From NCBI GenBank assembly GCA_900538465.1, contig UPXV01000002.1:42605-106604 (forward strand): a stretch of DNA of 64,000 bases. Direction: 5' to 3'. This document shows, one piece after another, positions 19,201 to 28,056 of the stretch. The notes beneath the pieces are model-generated. The model ran no database searches. It was not told where the DNA came from and saw only the letters and a list, made by a program, of their open reading frames with translations. Positions within the stretch are counted from its first letter, which is position 1. Each line of letters begins with the position of its first letter. Source of the stretch: an uncultured Erysipelotrichaceae bacterium. GTDB lineage: Bacteria; Bacillota_I; Bacilli_A; Erysipelotrichales; Coprobacillaceae. The translations under genes were made by a program, and so were the position numbers.

Positions 19201-22200
19201 ATGTGTTCCATTGAGTTGTTGTTAAACCACGTAATGGACCATAGATTGCTGTATTGTCTTGTGTTGGATAAACAGCACTTAATGCTTTGAGTGGGTTAGA
19301 AAGTTGTATGAGACCATATAAAACATTTAAACTTCCCGTATCAGCAACATTAGCACATTCCATGCGACCACTAAATCCACCAGCATATTCATAACCATAA
19401 ACAGACCTTAATCTATAAACAGAACAATCCTTAGAGCCACTGATATCACTCTTCTTACCTTCAATTCTACCACCAAGGTTATAACCAACATAACCCCCAG
19501 CTAATCCTCTTGCACGAACATTATCACTTGCTGATTGAGCCCTAACAGCACCACCACATGGAATACATGTTGTTTCAGAATTATAAATCATAGGTATAAA
19601 CGTTTGTAGTAAACTAGCTAAATTATCTGATGTTAATAATCCACTAAGAATATCTGTTTTTCCTAATACACTAGCAACATTGCCAGGTTGCATTGTTCCG
19701 ACATATCCACCAGCACTCTCTTGAGCAATAATATAAGCAAAATTATATGCATTAGAGTTTTTGATTTGTGAACCAGAGATAGCTCCAACAAATCCTCCCG
19801 CATGTCCAATAATATCAGAAGAAAGATTTCCATTTGCTAAAACAGAATATCCGCCAGCCCCTCCAGTAACATTTGAATCCTCTATCGTTGAATTCACAAC
19901 TGCTAAAGCCTCTAAAACATTAGCCAATTCTAATCCACTTAATAAATTTAATCCTCCACCTAATGAAGCCGTATTCCCAATATCAATTTTACCAGCATAA
20001 CCACCGGCATATCGCTGACTCTTCACAGCATAATCAGATTGATTATTAAAATATGTATTTGCTTCAACACTATTCAAATTTGTAGGAGGAATAACTTTTG
20101 TATATGCCAATTGACTTACATCAGAATCACTAATTTTCACTCCACTTCCATAGCCTATATATCCACCAGCACTTGATGAATTTATATCTGTACTTTCTAT
20201 AGAAGTTGCTTCTACTTTTAATCCGTTAGAAGAAACATCAGCAGACTTTATCACTGGAATATAAACATTCAAAACACTTAATAAATTCCCTATATTAATG
20301 TTAAGAATTCCATTAAGTATAGACAAACCATTAGATTCTACAAGTCCACCTGCATAAGCCTTTCCAACAAAGCCTCCTGCATACAATCTTCCTTGAACAT
20401 TTTCAATTCCTGTTATTGCTGGAGTATTTGTATTTATATCTGTATTATCTATATCTCCACTTTGTAATTCACCAATAAATCCACCTGCATAATTTCCAGA
20501 AACCTGTACTCCTCCATTTGTTACAAATTGAACAGTTGTATTTTTAAATTTTGGAATCAGATATGGAACTCCATTTAATAAACCATTTATACCTATTATT
20601 TTTATGGCATCTGTATCATTTCCAACTGCCTCTGCAAGTCCACCTGTTCTTGCAGCACCTACAAAACCTCCTGCAAAGCCATTTTGATTATCTGCTTTGA
20701 CTTCTTTTAAATGATCAACAGTTGAATTTACAATATGAGCACTCTTAGATTGACCAATAAAACCTCCTGCAAAATATTCTGTAATATCAGAATCTGATGT
20801 TCTACTACCAGTTGCCTGTACAGTAAAACCATTGTCTATTCCTTTAACTGTACAATCTTTTATATTCAAAATAAGTCCATCTGCAACTGACAAAAGATTA
20901 GATACATTCACTAGTCCCAAAATATTTAATCCACTCACCTCAGCAAGACTTCCTGTTCCACCGTTTCCTATGAAACCACCAGCATAATTATTTGCACTTA
21001 CTTCTGATAATCCTGCGATTTGAACAGAAGATATATCCCCACCAGTTGCTTGACCAACAATACCACCAGCATTATTATGATTAGCACTTATTTTTGAAGC
21101 ATGATTTATTGTTATTGAATCAACCTTAAACTTTAAATAATTTCCAATTCCTAAGGTTTTATTTAATATTCCAGCAGCACTTGCCATTCTTAATTCCCCG
21201 GCTACACCACCAACATAATCATTACCATTTATTGAACCAAGTGACTCAATTATGTTTGATTTTCCTAACTCAATATATCCTAAATTATTTCTGGATTGTC
21301 TATAAATAAATGATTTTTCTGATAAGTTAGATGACGAAGTTATAATAACACCATCACCTTGTCCAATAATTCCACCTACATATTTTTCATTGACATTTAA
21401 TGATAAAATTCCATTTATGCTATTTCCCGCAATAACAGATGGGCTTATCCCCGTTAACGATAAAAGACTATTTTCTTGATCTGAAGAAAGTGTACCACTT
21501 AATAACTTACCAATAAGTTTAATTAAATCTTTCTTTCCTGTATAAAACTCTTCTCCTAATGAAATAGCTTGCCCTAAAGTCGCTCTCCCAGCAATACCAC
21601 CTGCATATTGGTTTGCTTGAATATGAATTGTTCCAGAAACATGAGAATCAACTGACAAACTATTTGCCAAAGCACCCGTTAATCCTCCTGCATAACGATC
21701 TGAAACATTAACTTCTAAACTTTCTGTTTCCACAGAACAATTAAGAATAAAAGAATTTAATCGCATTGTATTTACAAGATCAACACCTAAGTTATCCAAT
21801 AATCCAACTAATTCTGCATTGGCTGCCAAACCAGAAAATCCTCCAGCCATATTCTTTCCATTTATATTGAGTGATTGAATATTCACTGAACAATTTTTTG
21901 TAACAGTTCCTACTTGTCTACCTGAGAAACCACCAACATAATTCATCTCTGTAGAACCAAGCGTTAATGAATTAGAAGTTACAGAACAGTTTGATAAAAC
22001 AGGACTATAATATCCAGTAGGAATGAGTTTATCTATATCAACTACATTTCCATCAAGTAAAAGTTCAATCAATGTACCTAAATCTAGGAAAGGAATAACA
22101 TTCAGTATTTCTTTCAATGCGTCAACAATAACTCCAAGACTATTTTGTAGTTGTCCATATTGGGTAACACCTTCAACATTACCAACAAAACCACCTATCA

Positions 22201-23857
22201 TATCTTTAGAACTACTCATATGACTAATATTATTGACAGAACAGTTTTCAACAACAACATCCCCACTAATTCGACCAGCAAAAGCTCCAGTTGCAAATAC
22301 AGTTGGATCTTTATTTTGATTTGGATCCAATAAATCCTTAAGAGCATCTCCTAGATTTCCCAATAGCGCTCCTAAAATTGAAGTTAAAGTCGTTATTAAT
22401 ATAGTTATTATTCCACCATTTTCTTTAATTTTAATTGCATTATTGGTAATGGAAACATTATTTAATTGGATATTTTTTACCAACACACTTCCATCACTTT
22501 TTCCAATTGTTTCTGTCGATTCACTCATGATACTTCCAAAGAATCCAACACCAGATTGTTTAGTTGAATCGATTGGATCATTTTGAATAACATTAATATT
22601 TGATATTGTCACTTTTTGAGATGCATCCATATTTAATCGACCTTCCATTGTTCCTGTGAACATAAGAGGTTTCCAATCTACACTTGACAAATCAATATTT
22701 CTAAAAATAATATAGTTAGCATCCTTAGTATATTTTAAATCTTTATACTCTGAATATAACTGTGACTCTTTTATATTTTTATCTGGTTGCCCTGTATCAG
22801 GATTAATACCACATCTTGTCCCAACTACGGGCACTAGAGTTGCATCCATTAAATCAGTTGAATTCTCCTCAAAACGTTTAAACTTTTCTCCATTATAAGT
22901 TATTTCAGGATTGAAATCAGCGTCACCAGGATAAATTGGAGTATATTTACTTTCTAAAATAGTTGGAGGGTTAAACAAAGCAGGCGTAACTTGATCATCC
23001 GTACCAATTGCAGCTAATTGTTGTTTATTTCCAATAAGAATATATTTTTTTGAATCAATTTCTTTATATACCTGACCAATATAATCCCTACCATCTAAGC
23101 TTGCATTTCCCCACGCACTTATATCAGCAAAAGGTTCTATTTCTGATTGTTGTGCTGTTATTTGTGAAGTTATTGCTTCATTTAAAGGTCGCTTGGTAGT
23201 AAAAAACGGAGTTAAAATATAATGATGCTCCAAACTATAAGTCACGTAGTTTTCAGTATTTTCTTTATAAATTAATTGTCCTTGACCAAATTTGTTAACA
23301 TCATAATCCAAAGATAAAAGCGGTTGTATTTTTTGATTTTCACTATGAAGTAAATCCAATTGATAAGAGTTATAAATATAAATTGTATCTGTTTCCTGAT
23401 TGTATAATTCTTGGTTATTTTGAGTTTCTATTGAAGAAAAAGAACCTGTAAAGTTATCAGGTAAGCTCCATATATTTTCATTATCTAAATCAATATTATT
23501 CATTAATATATAGTGAGCATCTAAACTATATGTAATCACTTGATCATTAACTGATAAGATGTCACCTTGTGAAAAAGTATCTATTTGATTATCAGTTAAT
23601 TTAACAAGTTCATGACTTCCTATAGCTTGTAATTGTTTAAGATTATATATTTTTATACATTCATTTTCATAAAGATAAGAATAATCTATAGGTTCTTGTG
23701 TATTTTCTTCTACAGTTTCAACAATTTCTTCTAGAGTTTCATTATTGTCATTTTCAGCACGTGCAATAAAACCTGCAAAATGTGTCAAACCAACAATTAA
23801 TGACAACGAAACAATAATCAATATGAACTTTTTAAAAGCCTTGTAATGAATCAACAT
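16280..23857 (-). CDS. giant LPETGG surface adhesin with about 31 GG-repeat units
   Basis: A 2525-residue cell-wall protein. The ATG at 23857 is chosen because GAGGGGA lies about nine bases before it; in-frame starts at 23863 and 23872 are alternatives. A signal peptide ends near ARA-END. Residues about 45-300 contain short repeats like IYNLKQLQAIG and YSLDAHYIL. From about residue 430 to 2250 I count about 31 copies of a degenerate motif such as YAGGFIG followed by a turn and I-x-N/D-S, as in GLUG-type repeats and likely beta-helices. Between pairs of these lies a second pattern (for example YIPVIKSADVSSNGLKVEA). A Cna-B-like domain (about 2370-2480), LPETGG and a membrane tail end the protein. 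It is first in the pilus operon and is the probable tip adhesin. Confidence 0.88.
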   Translation of the reverse strand: MLIHYKAFKKFILIIVSLSLIVGLTHFAGFIARAENDNNETLEEIVETVEENTQEPIDYSYLYENECIKIYNLKQLQAIGSHELVKLTDNQIDTFSQGDILSVNDQVITYSLDAHYILMNNIDLDNENIWSLPDNFTGSFSSIETQNNQELYNQETDTIYIYNSYQLDLLHSENQKIQPLLSLDYDVNKFGQGQLIYKENTENYVTYSLEHHYILTPFFTTKRPLNEAITSQITAQQSEIEPFADISAWGNASLDGRDYIGQVYKEIDSKKYILIGNKQQLAAIGTDDQVTPALFNPPTILESKYTPIYPGDADFNPEITYNGEKFKRFEENSTDLMDATLVPVVGTRCGINPDTGQPDKNIKESQLYSEYKDLKYTKDANYIIFRNIDLSSVDWKPLMFTGTMEGRLNMDASQKVTISNINVIQNDPIDSTKQSGVGFFGSIMSESTETIGKSDGSVLVKNIQLNNVSITNNAIKIKENGGIITILITTLTSILGALLGNLGDALKDLLDPNQNKDPTVFATGAFAGRISGDVVVENCSVNNISHMSSSKDMIGGFVGNVEGVTQYGQLQNSLGVIVDALKEILNVIPFLDLGTLIELLLDGNVVDIDKLIPTGYYSPVLSNCSVTSNSLTLGSTEMNYVGGFSGRQVGTVTKNCSVNIQSLNINGKNMAGGFSGLAANAELVGLLDNLGVDLVNTMRLNSFILNCSVETESLEVNVSDRYAGGLTGALANSLSVDSHVSGTIHIQANQYAGGIAGRATLGQAISLGEEFYTGKKDLIKLIGKLLSGTLSSDQENSLLSLTGISPSVIAGNSINGILSLNVNEKYVGGIIGQGDGVIITSSSNLSEKSFIYRQSRNNLGYIELGKSNIIESLGSINGNDYVGGVAGELRMASAAGILNKTLGIGNYLKFKVDSITINHASKISANHNNAGGIVGQATGGDISSVQIAGLSEVSANNYAGGFIGNGGTGSLAEVSGLNILGLVNVSNLLSVADGLILNIKDCTVKGIDNGFTVQATGSRTSDSDITEYFAGGFIGQSKSAHIVNSTVDHLKEVKADNQNGFAGGFVGAARTGGLAEAVGNDTDAIKIIGINGLLNGVPYLIPKFKNTTVQFVTNGGVQVSGNYAGGFIGELQSGDIDNTDINTNTPAITGIENVQGRLYAGGFVGKAYAGGLVESNGLSILNGILNINIGNLLSVLNVYIPVIKSADVSSNGLKVEATSIESTDINSSSAGGYIGYGSGVKISDSDVSQLAYTKVIPPTNLNSVEANTYFNNQSDYAVKSQRYAGGYAGKIDIGNTASLGGGLNLLSGLELANVLEALAVVNSTIEDSNVTGGAGGYSVLANGNLSSDIIGHAGGFVGAISGSQIKNSNAYNFAYIIAQESAGGYVGTMQPGNVASVLGKTDILSGLLTSDNLASLLQTFIPMIYNSETTCIPCGGAVRAQSASDNVRARGLAGGYVGYNLGGRIEGKKSDISGSKDCSVYRLRSVYGYEYAGGFSGRMECANVADTGSLNVLYGLIQLSNPLKALSAVYPTQDNTAIYGPLRGLTTTQWNTWVEHVGVNNSYGEQLKELGKINDENQLKDIIEKYAYGYDISTGRSEVGSLSTQGGSAGGYTGRMDGGVITTAHAIDLKSVEALRSSGGFVGEMMSASVANAGGIQLADIDIVGELPVLETFVPVIKTSSIAGYQSGAIVKSTGDDLKNRQGNAGGFAGIIVGGQIEGTNDNYCSINKLRSVIGKNNIGGFAGIIMPGSALNLDTQSQSGLLSQLLNYLIQTPTSLAKVLNSTISKINYAQVNAWNHWGISLNGAYTKEGSDNTQYAYTAGGFVGNVSGAIIGDNGKDVTEDTIKAINIRSVIGGEHVGGFFGLADVSSVAQVGNDSTSILEIIKLGQVDVLDTFRTYIYHSQVTGSVDNGLVVSAHQQNSTGTLNSTVWSGNAGGFGGSLLDGSVKNSSVTQLNKVSALNYSGGFIGHMGKSGVVDLDKVDAIAKLLNATAGVLDVFGSNSDECSVTGMDIGYIVESQGGNEPISGGFVGYGDLARIDQGQVLNIKKVYSDEIAGGFMGKTSFAYLADINVGSDALLDPVLSIVNALLDYLYSDKLQDLNFIDINLGSLLQLSVLNEGNVLSVTLLGLKISVGLVKNNGDGTSDLAQIHIGDSYIEVPCTDIKGNHISEKDKENIKIGLIKANRTKIANSTIQGIQNGYDVFAGGANDQEDGNTNKGIAGGFIGLNNEGLLENNEMSYADVIRGTTNLVGPFVGKSSLDSQYNFNTTDNIEGQNNIYHIYRTLSAFVEIITKDNKSIKAVKQDKWNDFSISHIKDINNFKDLEDVKLATEDKTDEADLQAYVSPTKAVLMNDVKTSDNISDLTPPPSDIQDPCREFVFITINKVWKDFNNLDGKRPVSITITLHRSYKDENGQVVTETVDNYINDSISSTGNTWQKIITDLPAYKTVNNDKVYYTYFVTEDEVAEYTTEIKDVSDDKTITITNSHTPFLPETGGKGIMMFMLIGSLGILLTLLTFKKKRGKTQ

Positions 23858-24107
23858 GATCATTCCCCTCACCTAAAATTCTTATCTCTTTAAAGATTAT
23901 AAAATAGATAAATATATTATAAAATTACGTGTGATGCTTTTGTGATTTTTATATTATTATTTTACAACGGTTATATATAAGTGTTCAAGAAAAAATTCAC
24001 ATAATATATTAAAAAATGTATAATTATGTAAAAATATATGAGCTCTACTCAAGTTTTTCTTTCATCTTTTATTGTTTTTGTGTATGATTTTATCAGGGAG
24101 GAATTTT

Positions 24108-24767
24108 ATGATAAAAGCAATTATTTTTGATATGGATGGTTTAATGGTAGATACAGAAATGATTTCTTGTCAGTGTTATAAGAAACTTATTGAGAGTTAT
24201 GGTTTTTCTTTTCATAAAGAAGATTATATAAAAGATTTTCCTGGTAAACCTTTAATTGCATCTCTTCATTTTATTCAAGAACAATATCAAATTGATTTTG
24301 ATATTGATGAAAAAATCCAAGAATTTCATCAATTAGAAAAACAATATATTGAAGAAAATGGAGTCCAATTAAAGAAAGGACTCATAGAGTTATTACAATA
24401 CCTTAAGAAAAATAACTATAAAACAATTATCGCAACATCTAGTCATAAAGATCGTGCCGAAAAGATTTTAAATCAACATGATATATTCCAATACTTTGAT
24501 GATATTGTTTGTGGAAGTGAAGTCAAACGTGGAAAACCTTTTCCAGATATTTTCTTAAAAGCTTGTGAAAAACTCAATATTTCAGTTAATGAAGCTCTTG
24601 TTTTAGAAGATAGTGAAGCAGGTATTCAAGCTGCTTATGATGCTCATATTCCTGTCATTTGTATTCCTGATTTGAAATATCCTCAAGATGAATATATTGA
24701 AAAATTAGAACATATTTATGATTCATTAGATAATGTGATTTTATATTTAAAAGAGAAAACCAATTGA
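24108..24767 (+). CDS. HAD phosphatase (beta-phosphoglucomutase-like)
   Basis: A 219-residue HAD-superfamily hydrolase. AGGGAGGAA before the ATG at 24108 selects this start over one 12 codons earlier. Motif I is IIFDMDGLMVDTE, motif II includes IATSSHKDRAEK, and motif IV is LVLEDSEAGIQAA, with a helical cap between I and II. This is the subfamily of beta-phosphoglucomutase and small sugar or nucleotide phosphatases. It stands alone before a strong terminator, divergent from the pilus operon. The substrate is unknown. Confidence 0.88.
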   Translation: MIKAIIFDMDGLMVDTEMISCQCYKKLIESYGFSFHKEDYIKDFPGKPLIASLHFIQEQYQIDFDIDEKIQEFHQLEKQYIEENGVQLKKGLIELLQYLKKNNYKTIIATSSHKDRAEKILNQHDIFQYFDDIVCGSEVKRGKPFPDIFLKACEKLNISVNEALVLEDSEAGIQAAYDAHIPVICIPDLKYPQDEYIEKLEHIYDSLDNVILYLKEKTN

Positions 24768-24770
24768 TTT

Positions 24771-24798
24771 AATAAAAACACCTTAGGGTGTTTTTATT
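24771..24798 (+). terminator. intrinsic terminator after HAD gene
   Basis: AATAAAAACACC and GGTGTTTTTATT form a 12-bp stem with loop TTAG, four bases after the stop codon. Confidence 0.88.
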
Positions 24799-24869
24799 AT
24801 AATTTGTATCATATCATACAAGAAATCAAAGAAAAATCATGTTAGAATAAACGAACAAGGAGGTTTATT

Positions 24870-25712
24870 ATGTTATCAAAGCAAGAGCAACGTCATATCT
24901 ATTATGATCATGACTTAAAAATAGAAGCATATCAATTAAGTGGAATTGTTCAAAAGTTTCCTAATCATTTTCATGAATATTATGTCATTGGATTTATCAA
25001 AGGTGGTCAACGTCATTTACATTGTAAAAATCAAGAATATGATTTATCTCCTGGAGATATGATTCTTTTTAATCCTTATGATAATCATTTTTGTGCACCT
25101 ATTAATGAGCAGTTACTTGATTATCGTGCTGTTAATATCAATAAAGATATCATGCAAAAGATAGTTCATGAAATGACTGGACAAGATTATCTTCCATATT
25201 TTAAACAAAATGTTGTTTATCAATGTGATATATCTTCATCTATAGATGAATTGTATAATGCTATTGTGAATCAAGAAGATAAACTCAAAAAAGAAGAAAC
25301 ATTTTATTTCTTATTAGAACAAGTCATACAAGATTATAGTTCTCCATATGAAAAAGACACTTTACCTCAGCTACATGCTGAAATTCAATATCTTTGTGAT
25401 TATATGCATGAACATTATCAAGACAATATAACACTTGATGATTTATGTTCTATGACTCATTTTAGTCAATCTTATTTTTTACGCACATTTACAAAACAAG
25501 TAGGTATTTCACCTTATCGTTATTTACAGAATATTCGTATTGATCAATCAAAAAAATTATTAGAATCGGGTATTCCACCTGTGGAAGTCGCAAATTTAAC
25601 TGGATTTAGTGATCAAAGTCATTTTACAAATTTCTTTAAAGAATTTATTGGAATTACTCCTAAACAATATCAAAATATTTTTAAAGAGGAAAATGTTGAT
25701 GATAAAGAATAA
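24870..25712 (+). CDS. AraC family regulator with cupin sensor
   Basis: A 280-residue regulator. The N-terminal part (about 10-90) is an AraC-type cupin with FPNHFHEYYVIGFIKGG and LSPGDMILFNPYDNHFC. The C-terminal double HTH (about 175-275) has ITLDDLCSMTHFSQSYFLRTF and VANLTGFSDQSHFTNFFKEF. AAGGAGG precedes the ATG. It heads an operon with an EamA exporter, whose start lies inside its 3' end, and a DUF2000 gene, so it probably controls this exporter in response to a small molecule. Confidence 0.9.
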   Translation: MLSKQEQRHIYYDHDLKIEAYQLSGIVQKFPNHFHEYYVIGFIKGGQRHLHCKNQEYDLSPGDMILFNPYDNHFCAPINEQLLDYRAVNINKDIMQKIVHEMTGQDYLPYFKQNVVYQCDISSSIDELYNAIVNQEDKLKKEETFYFLLEQVIQDYSSPYEKDTLPQLHAEIQYLCDYMHEHYQDNITLDDLCSMTHFSQSYFLRTFTKQVGISPYRYLQNIRIDQSKKLLESGIPPVEVANLTGFSDQSHFTNFFKEFIGITPKQYQNIFKEENVDDKE

Positions 25713-26607
25713 ATTTATCTTTGGACATTTGAGTGCTTTTCTTACAATTTTTATTTGGGGAACGACTTTTATTTCTACGAAGGTTTTATTAACTTCGTTA
25801 ACACCAATTGAGATTTTATTTATTCGTTTTTTCATTGGATATATCACTTTGTGGATTGTTTATCCTCATCGTATGTCTTTAAAACAAAAACAACATGAAT
25901 ATTATTTTTTAGCAGCAGGACTTTGTGGAATAACACTGTATTATCTTTTCGAAAATATTGCTTTGACTTATACGCTTGCAAGTCATGTAGGTGTCATTAT
26001 TTCAATTGCACCATTCTTTACAGCTATCTTAGCTTACTTTTTCTTAGGGGATAAAAAGTTAAATGTTCGTTTTTTTATTGGATTTGTGATTGCAATGGCT
26101 GGGATTTGTATGATGAGTTTTAAGGGTGATGAAAGTTTAAATTTTCATTTAACGGGGGATTTGCTTGCGATTGTTGCAGCATTGATTTGGGCTATCTATT
26201 CAACACTAACACAAAAAATTGCGAGTTTTGAATACAATACGATTCAATCTACTCGACATATGTTTTTTTATGGATTGATTTTTATGTTACCATTTCTATT
26301 GATCATGAATTTTCATCCTGAGTTTTCTACTCTTTGTAATCCTTTGATATTAGGAAATTTATTGTTTTTAGGATTTGGTGCTTCTGCTTTATGTTTTGTC
26401 ACTTGGAATCTTGCTGTTAAAAGATTAGGACCTGTTAAGACGAGTGTTTATATTTATATTGTTCCAGTGATAACAGCAATCACTTCATTTGTGATATTAC
26501 ATGAGTCTATGAATCAAATGACTATTATTGGTATAGTTTTGACACTTATTGGTTTATGGTTATCTGAAAAAAGAGATGGAAAGGAAAAAGAAAATAATGA
26601 ATTTTGA
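25699..26607 (+). CDS. EamA/DMT family transporter
   Basis: A 302-residue protein with ten hydrophobic helices in two EamA repeats, typical of drug/metabolite exporters. ATG at 25699 is preferred because AGAGG lies about nine bases upstream; ATG at 25693 is also possible, and a much longer frame upstream has no binding site. Visible family marks include IWGTTFISTKVLL near the start and IWAIYSTLTQKIA at the start of the second repeat. It overlaps the AraC gene end by 14 bases and the DUF2000 start by 11 bases, so all three form one operon. The exported compound is unknown. Confidence 0.9.
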   Translation: MIKNKFIFGHLSAFLTIFIWGTTFISTKVLLTSLTPIEILFIRFFIGYITLWIVYPHRMSLKQKQHEYYFLAAGLCGITLYYLFENIALTYTLASHVGVIISIAPFFTAILAYFFLGDKKLNVRFFIGFVIAMAGICMMSFKGDESLNFHLTGDLLAIVAALIWAIYSTLTQKIASFEYNTIQSTRHMFFYGLIFMLPFLLIMNFHPEFSTLCNPLILGNLLFLGFGASALCFVTWNLAVKRLGPVKTSVYIYIVPVITAITSFVILHESMNQMTIIGIVLTLIGLWLSEKRDGKEKENNEF

Positions 26608-27019
26608 AAATTATAAATGTGTAATGGTTTTAGATGAGGATTTACCTCAAGGAATTTTATGTAATACTTCAGCAATTATGGGGATTACTTTAGGAAAATA
26701 TATATCTTCAACAGTTGGAGAAAATGTTGTTGATCAAGACGATTATTCACATCTTGGAATTATACAATTTCCTGTTCCTATCTTAAAAGCTTCCAAAGAA
26801 AAGATTAAAGAAATAAGAGAAACACTTTATGAAGATAAATATCAAGAAATGGTTGTTGTGGATTTTTCTGATGTTGCACAAAGTTGTAATGATTATCAGG
26901 ATTTTATTGAAAAGATGAAAAATACCAATCATGAAGATATTGATTATTTTGGAGTTGCTATGTGTGGTTCTAAAAAATTAGTCAATAAACTTACGGGGAG
27001 TTTACCTTTATTAAGATAA
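26597..27019 (+). CDS. DUF2000 family protein
   Basis: A 140-residue soluble protein matching the DUF2000 pattern: KCVMVLDEDLPQGILCNTSA near the N-terminus, then a helix with GITLGKYI and a final VAMCGSKKLVNKLTGSLPLL. The start at 26597 is inside the 3' end of the EamA gene, after a GGAAAGG-type site. The family has a peptidyl-tRNA hydrolase II-like fold in structure databases, but no proven function. The link with an AraC regulator and EamA exporter suggests it handles the same metabolite. Confidence 0.8.
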   Translation: MNFENYKCVMVLDEDLPQGILCNTSAIMGITLGKYISSTVGENVVDQDDYSHLGIIQFPVPILKASKEKIKEIRETLYEDKYQEMVVVDFSDVAQSCNDYQDFIEKMKNTNHEDIDYFGVAMCGSKKLVNKLTGSLPLLR

Positions 27020-27037
27020 AATTTTTTCAATCATTTG

Positions 27038-27073
27038 ATAATTTCTCAAAAAAATTGAGAAATTATTTTTTTA
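27038..27073 (+). terminator. terminator after AraC-EamA-DUF2000 operon
   Basis: ATAATTTCTCAA (27038-27049) pairs with TTGAGAAATTAT (27055-27066), followed by a run of T. Confidence 0.85.
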
Positions 27074-27146
27074 TCTCTGAATAAATTGAACTTCTCTTTT
27101 ATGAACTTTATAATAAAATTAGATAAAAAGAAAAGGAGTATATATT

Positions 27147-27987
27147 ATGGGGAAAATTATATTTATTGATGTTGATGGAACATTGTTAGACTATGAAAAC
27201 AAATTGCCTGCTTCTGCTGATTTGGCTATTAAAAAGGGCAAGAGAAAATGGGCATAGAGTTTATATTTGTACAGGAAGAAGTAAGGCTGAAGTTTATGAT
27301 TACATTTGGGATATTGGATTAGATGGTATGATTGGTGGAAATGGAAGTTATGTTGAAGATCATGACCATGTTGTGATGCATCAATTGATTACCAAAGAAC
27401 AATGTGCTCATATTGTTGATTGGTTAAAAGCAAGACATCTAGAATTTTATCTAGAAAGTAATAATGGATTATTTGCAAGTGAAAACTTTGAAGAAAAAGG
27501 TAATCCAGTGATTAAACTTTATGCTCAAAGAAAAGGGAAAGATGATGCTAATCATGCGACTGTGAGAACTATTTTCCCAGAAATGATTTTTGGTGGAGAA
27601 TTATATCGTGATGATGTGAATAAAGTGAGTTTTATTTTAAACAGTTATCAAGATCATCTTGATTCCATTAAAGAATTTCCTGATTTAAAACCTGGAACTT
27701 GGGGAGGAAAAGGTGAAATCGCATTGTTTGGTGATTTAGGTGTCAAAGATATTACCAAAGCTCATGCGATTGATGAATTGTTGAAATATCTTGGTGCAAA
27801 AAAAGAAGATACATTAGCTTTTGGTGATGCCAAAATTGATATTCCAATGTTAGAATATTGTGAAATTGGTGTTGCGATGGGTAGTGGTGGAGATGAAATC
27901 AAAGCTATGGCTGATTATGTCACTGATGATGTCGATAAAGATGGTTTATATAATGCATTTGTTCACTTTGGATTAATTGAAAAATAA
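27147..27987 (+). pseudogene. Cof-type HAD phosphatase, frameshifted at A5G3
   Basis: ATG at 27147 with AAAGGAG upstream begins IIFIDVDGTLLDYENKL, HAD motif I. After LAIKK the frame runs into a stop (TAG) about 9 codons later. Removing one base within AAAAAGGG (27231-27238) restores ARENGHRVYICTGRSKAE and the rest of a normal Cof-type phosphatase, ending with FGDAKIDIPMLEYCEIGVAMG. The repaired product would be 279 residues. Without repair, only a fragment from an unsupported internal start could be made. The extra base may be a real mutation or a sequencing error. The A AAA AAG site would give a -1 shift, which is the wrong direction, so programmed frameshifting is unlikely. Confidence 0.85.
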
Positions 27988-27991
27988 ATTA

Positions 27992-28033
27992 AAAAAGTTT
28001 AGAAAGCTTATATCAATGTTTTCTAAACTTTTT
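27992..28033. terminator. bidirectional terminator
   Basis: AAAAAGTTTAGAAA (27992-28005) pairs with TTTCTAAACTTTTT (28020-28033) between two convergent genes; T-rich flanks serve both strands. Confidence 0.85.
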
Positions 28034-28056
28034 ATATTTTCATCAATAAATCATAT

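Noticed and set aside
16280..23857. Short plus-strand frames opposite the giant adhesin, for example 18204-18440, 18828-19091 and 19761-20000
   Set aside because: They lie in the antisense of a strong coding frame, have no ribosome binding sites and reflect the adhesin's repeated composition.
16280..23857. Repeats as a CRISPR array or tandem DNA repeat
   Set aside because: The repetition is at protein level and degenerate at base level; spacing is irregular and it lies in one long coding frame.
27231..27238. Programmed -1 frameshift at A AAA AAG in the Cof-type HAD gene
   Set aside because: The downstream frame is +1 relative to the first part, so a -1 shift would not restore it.
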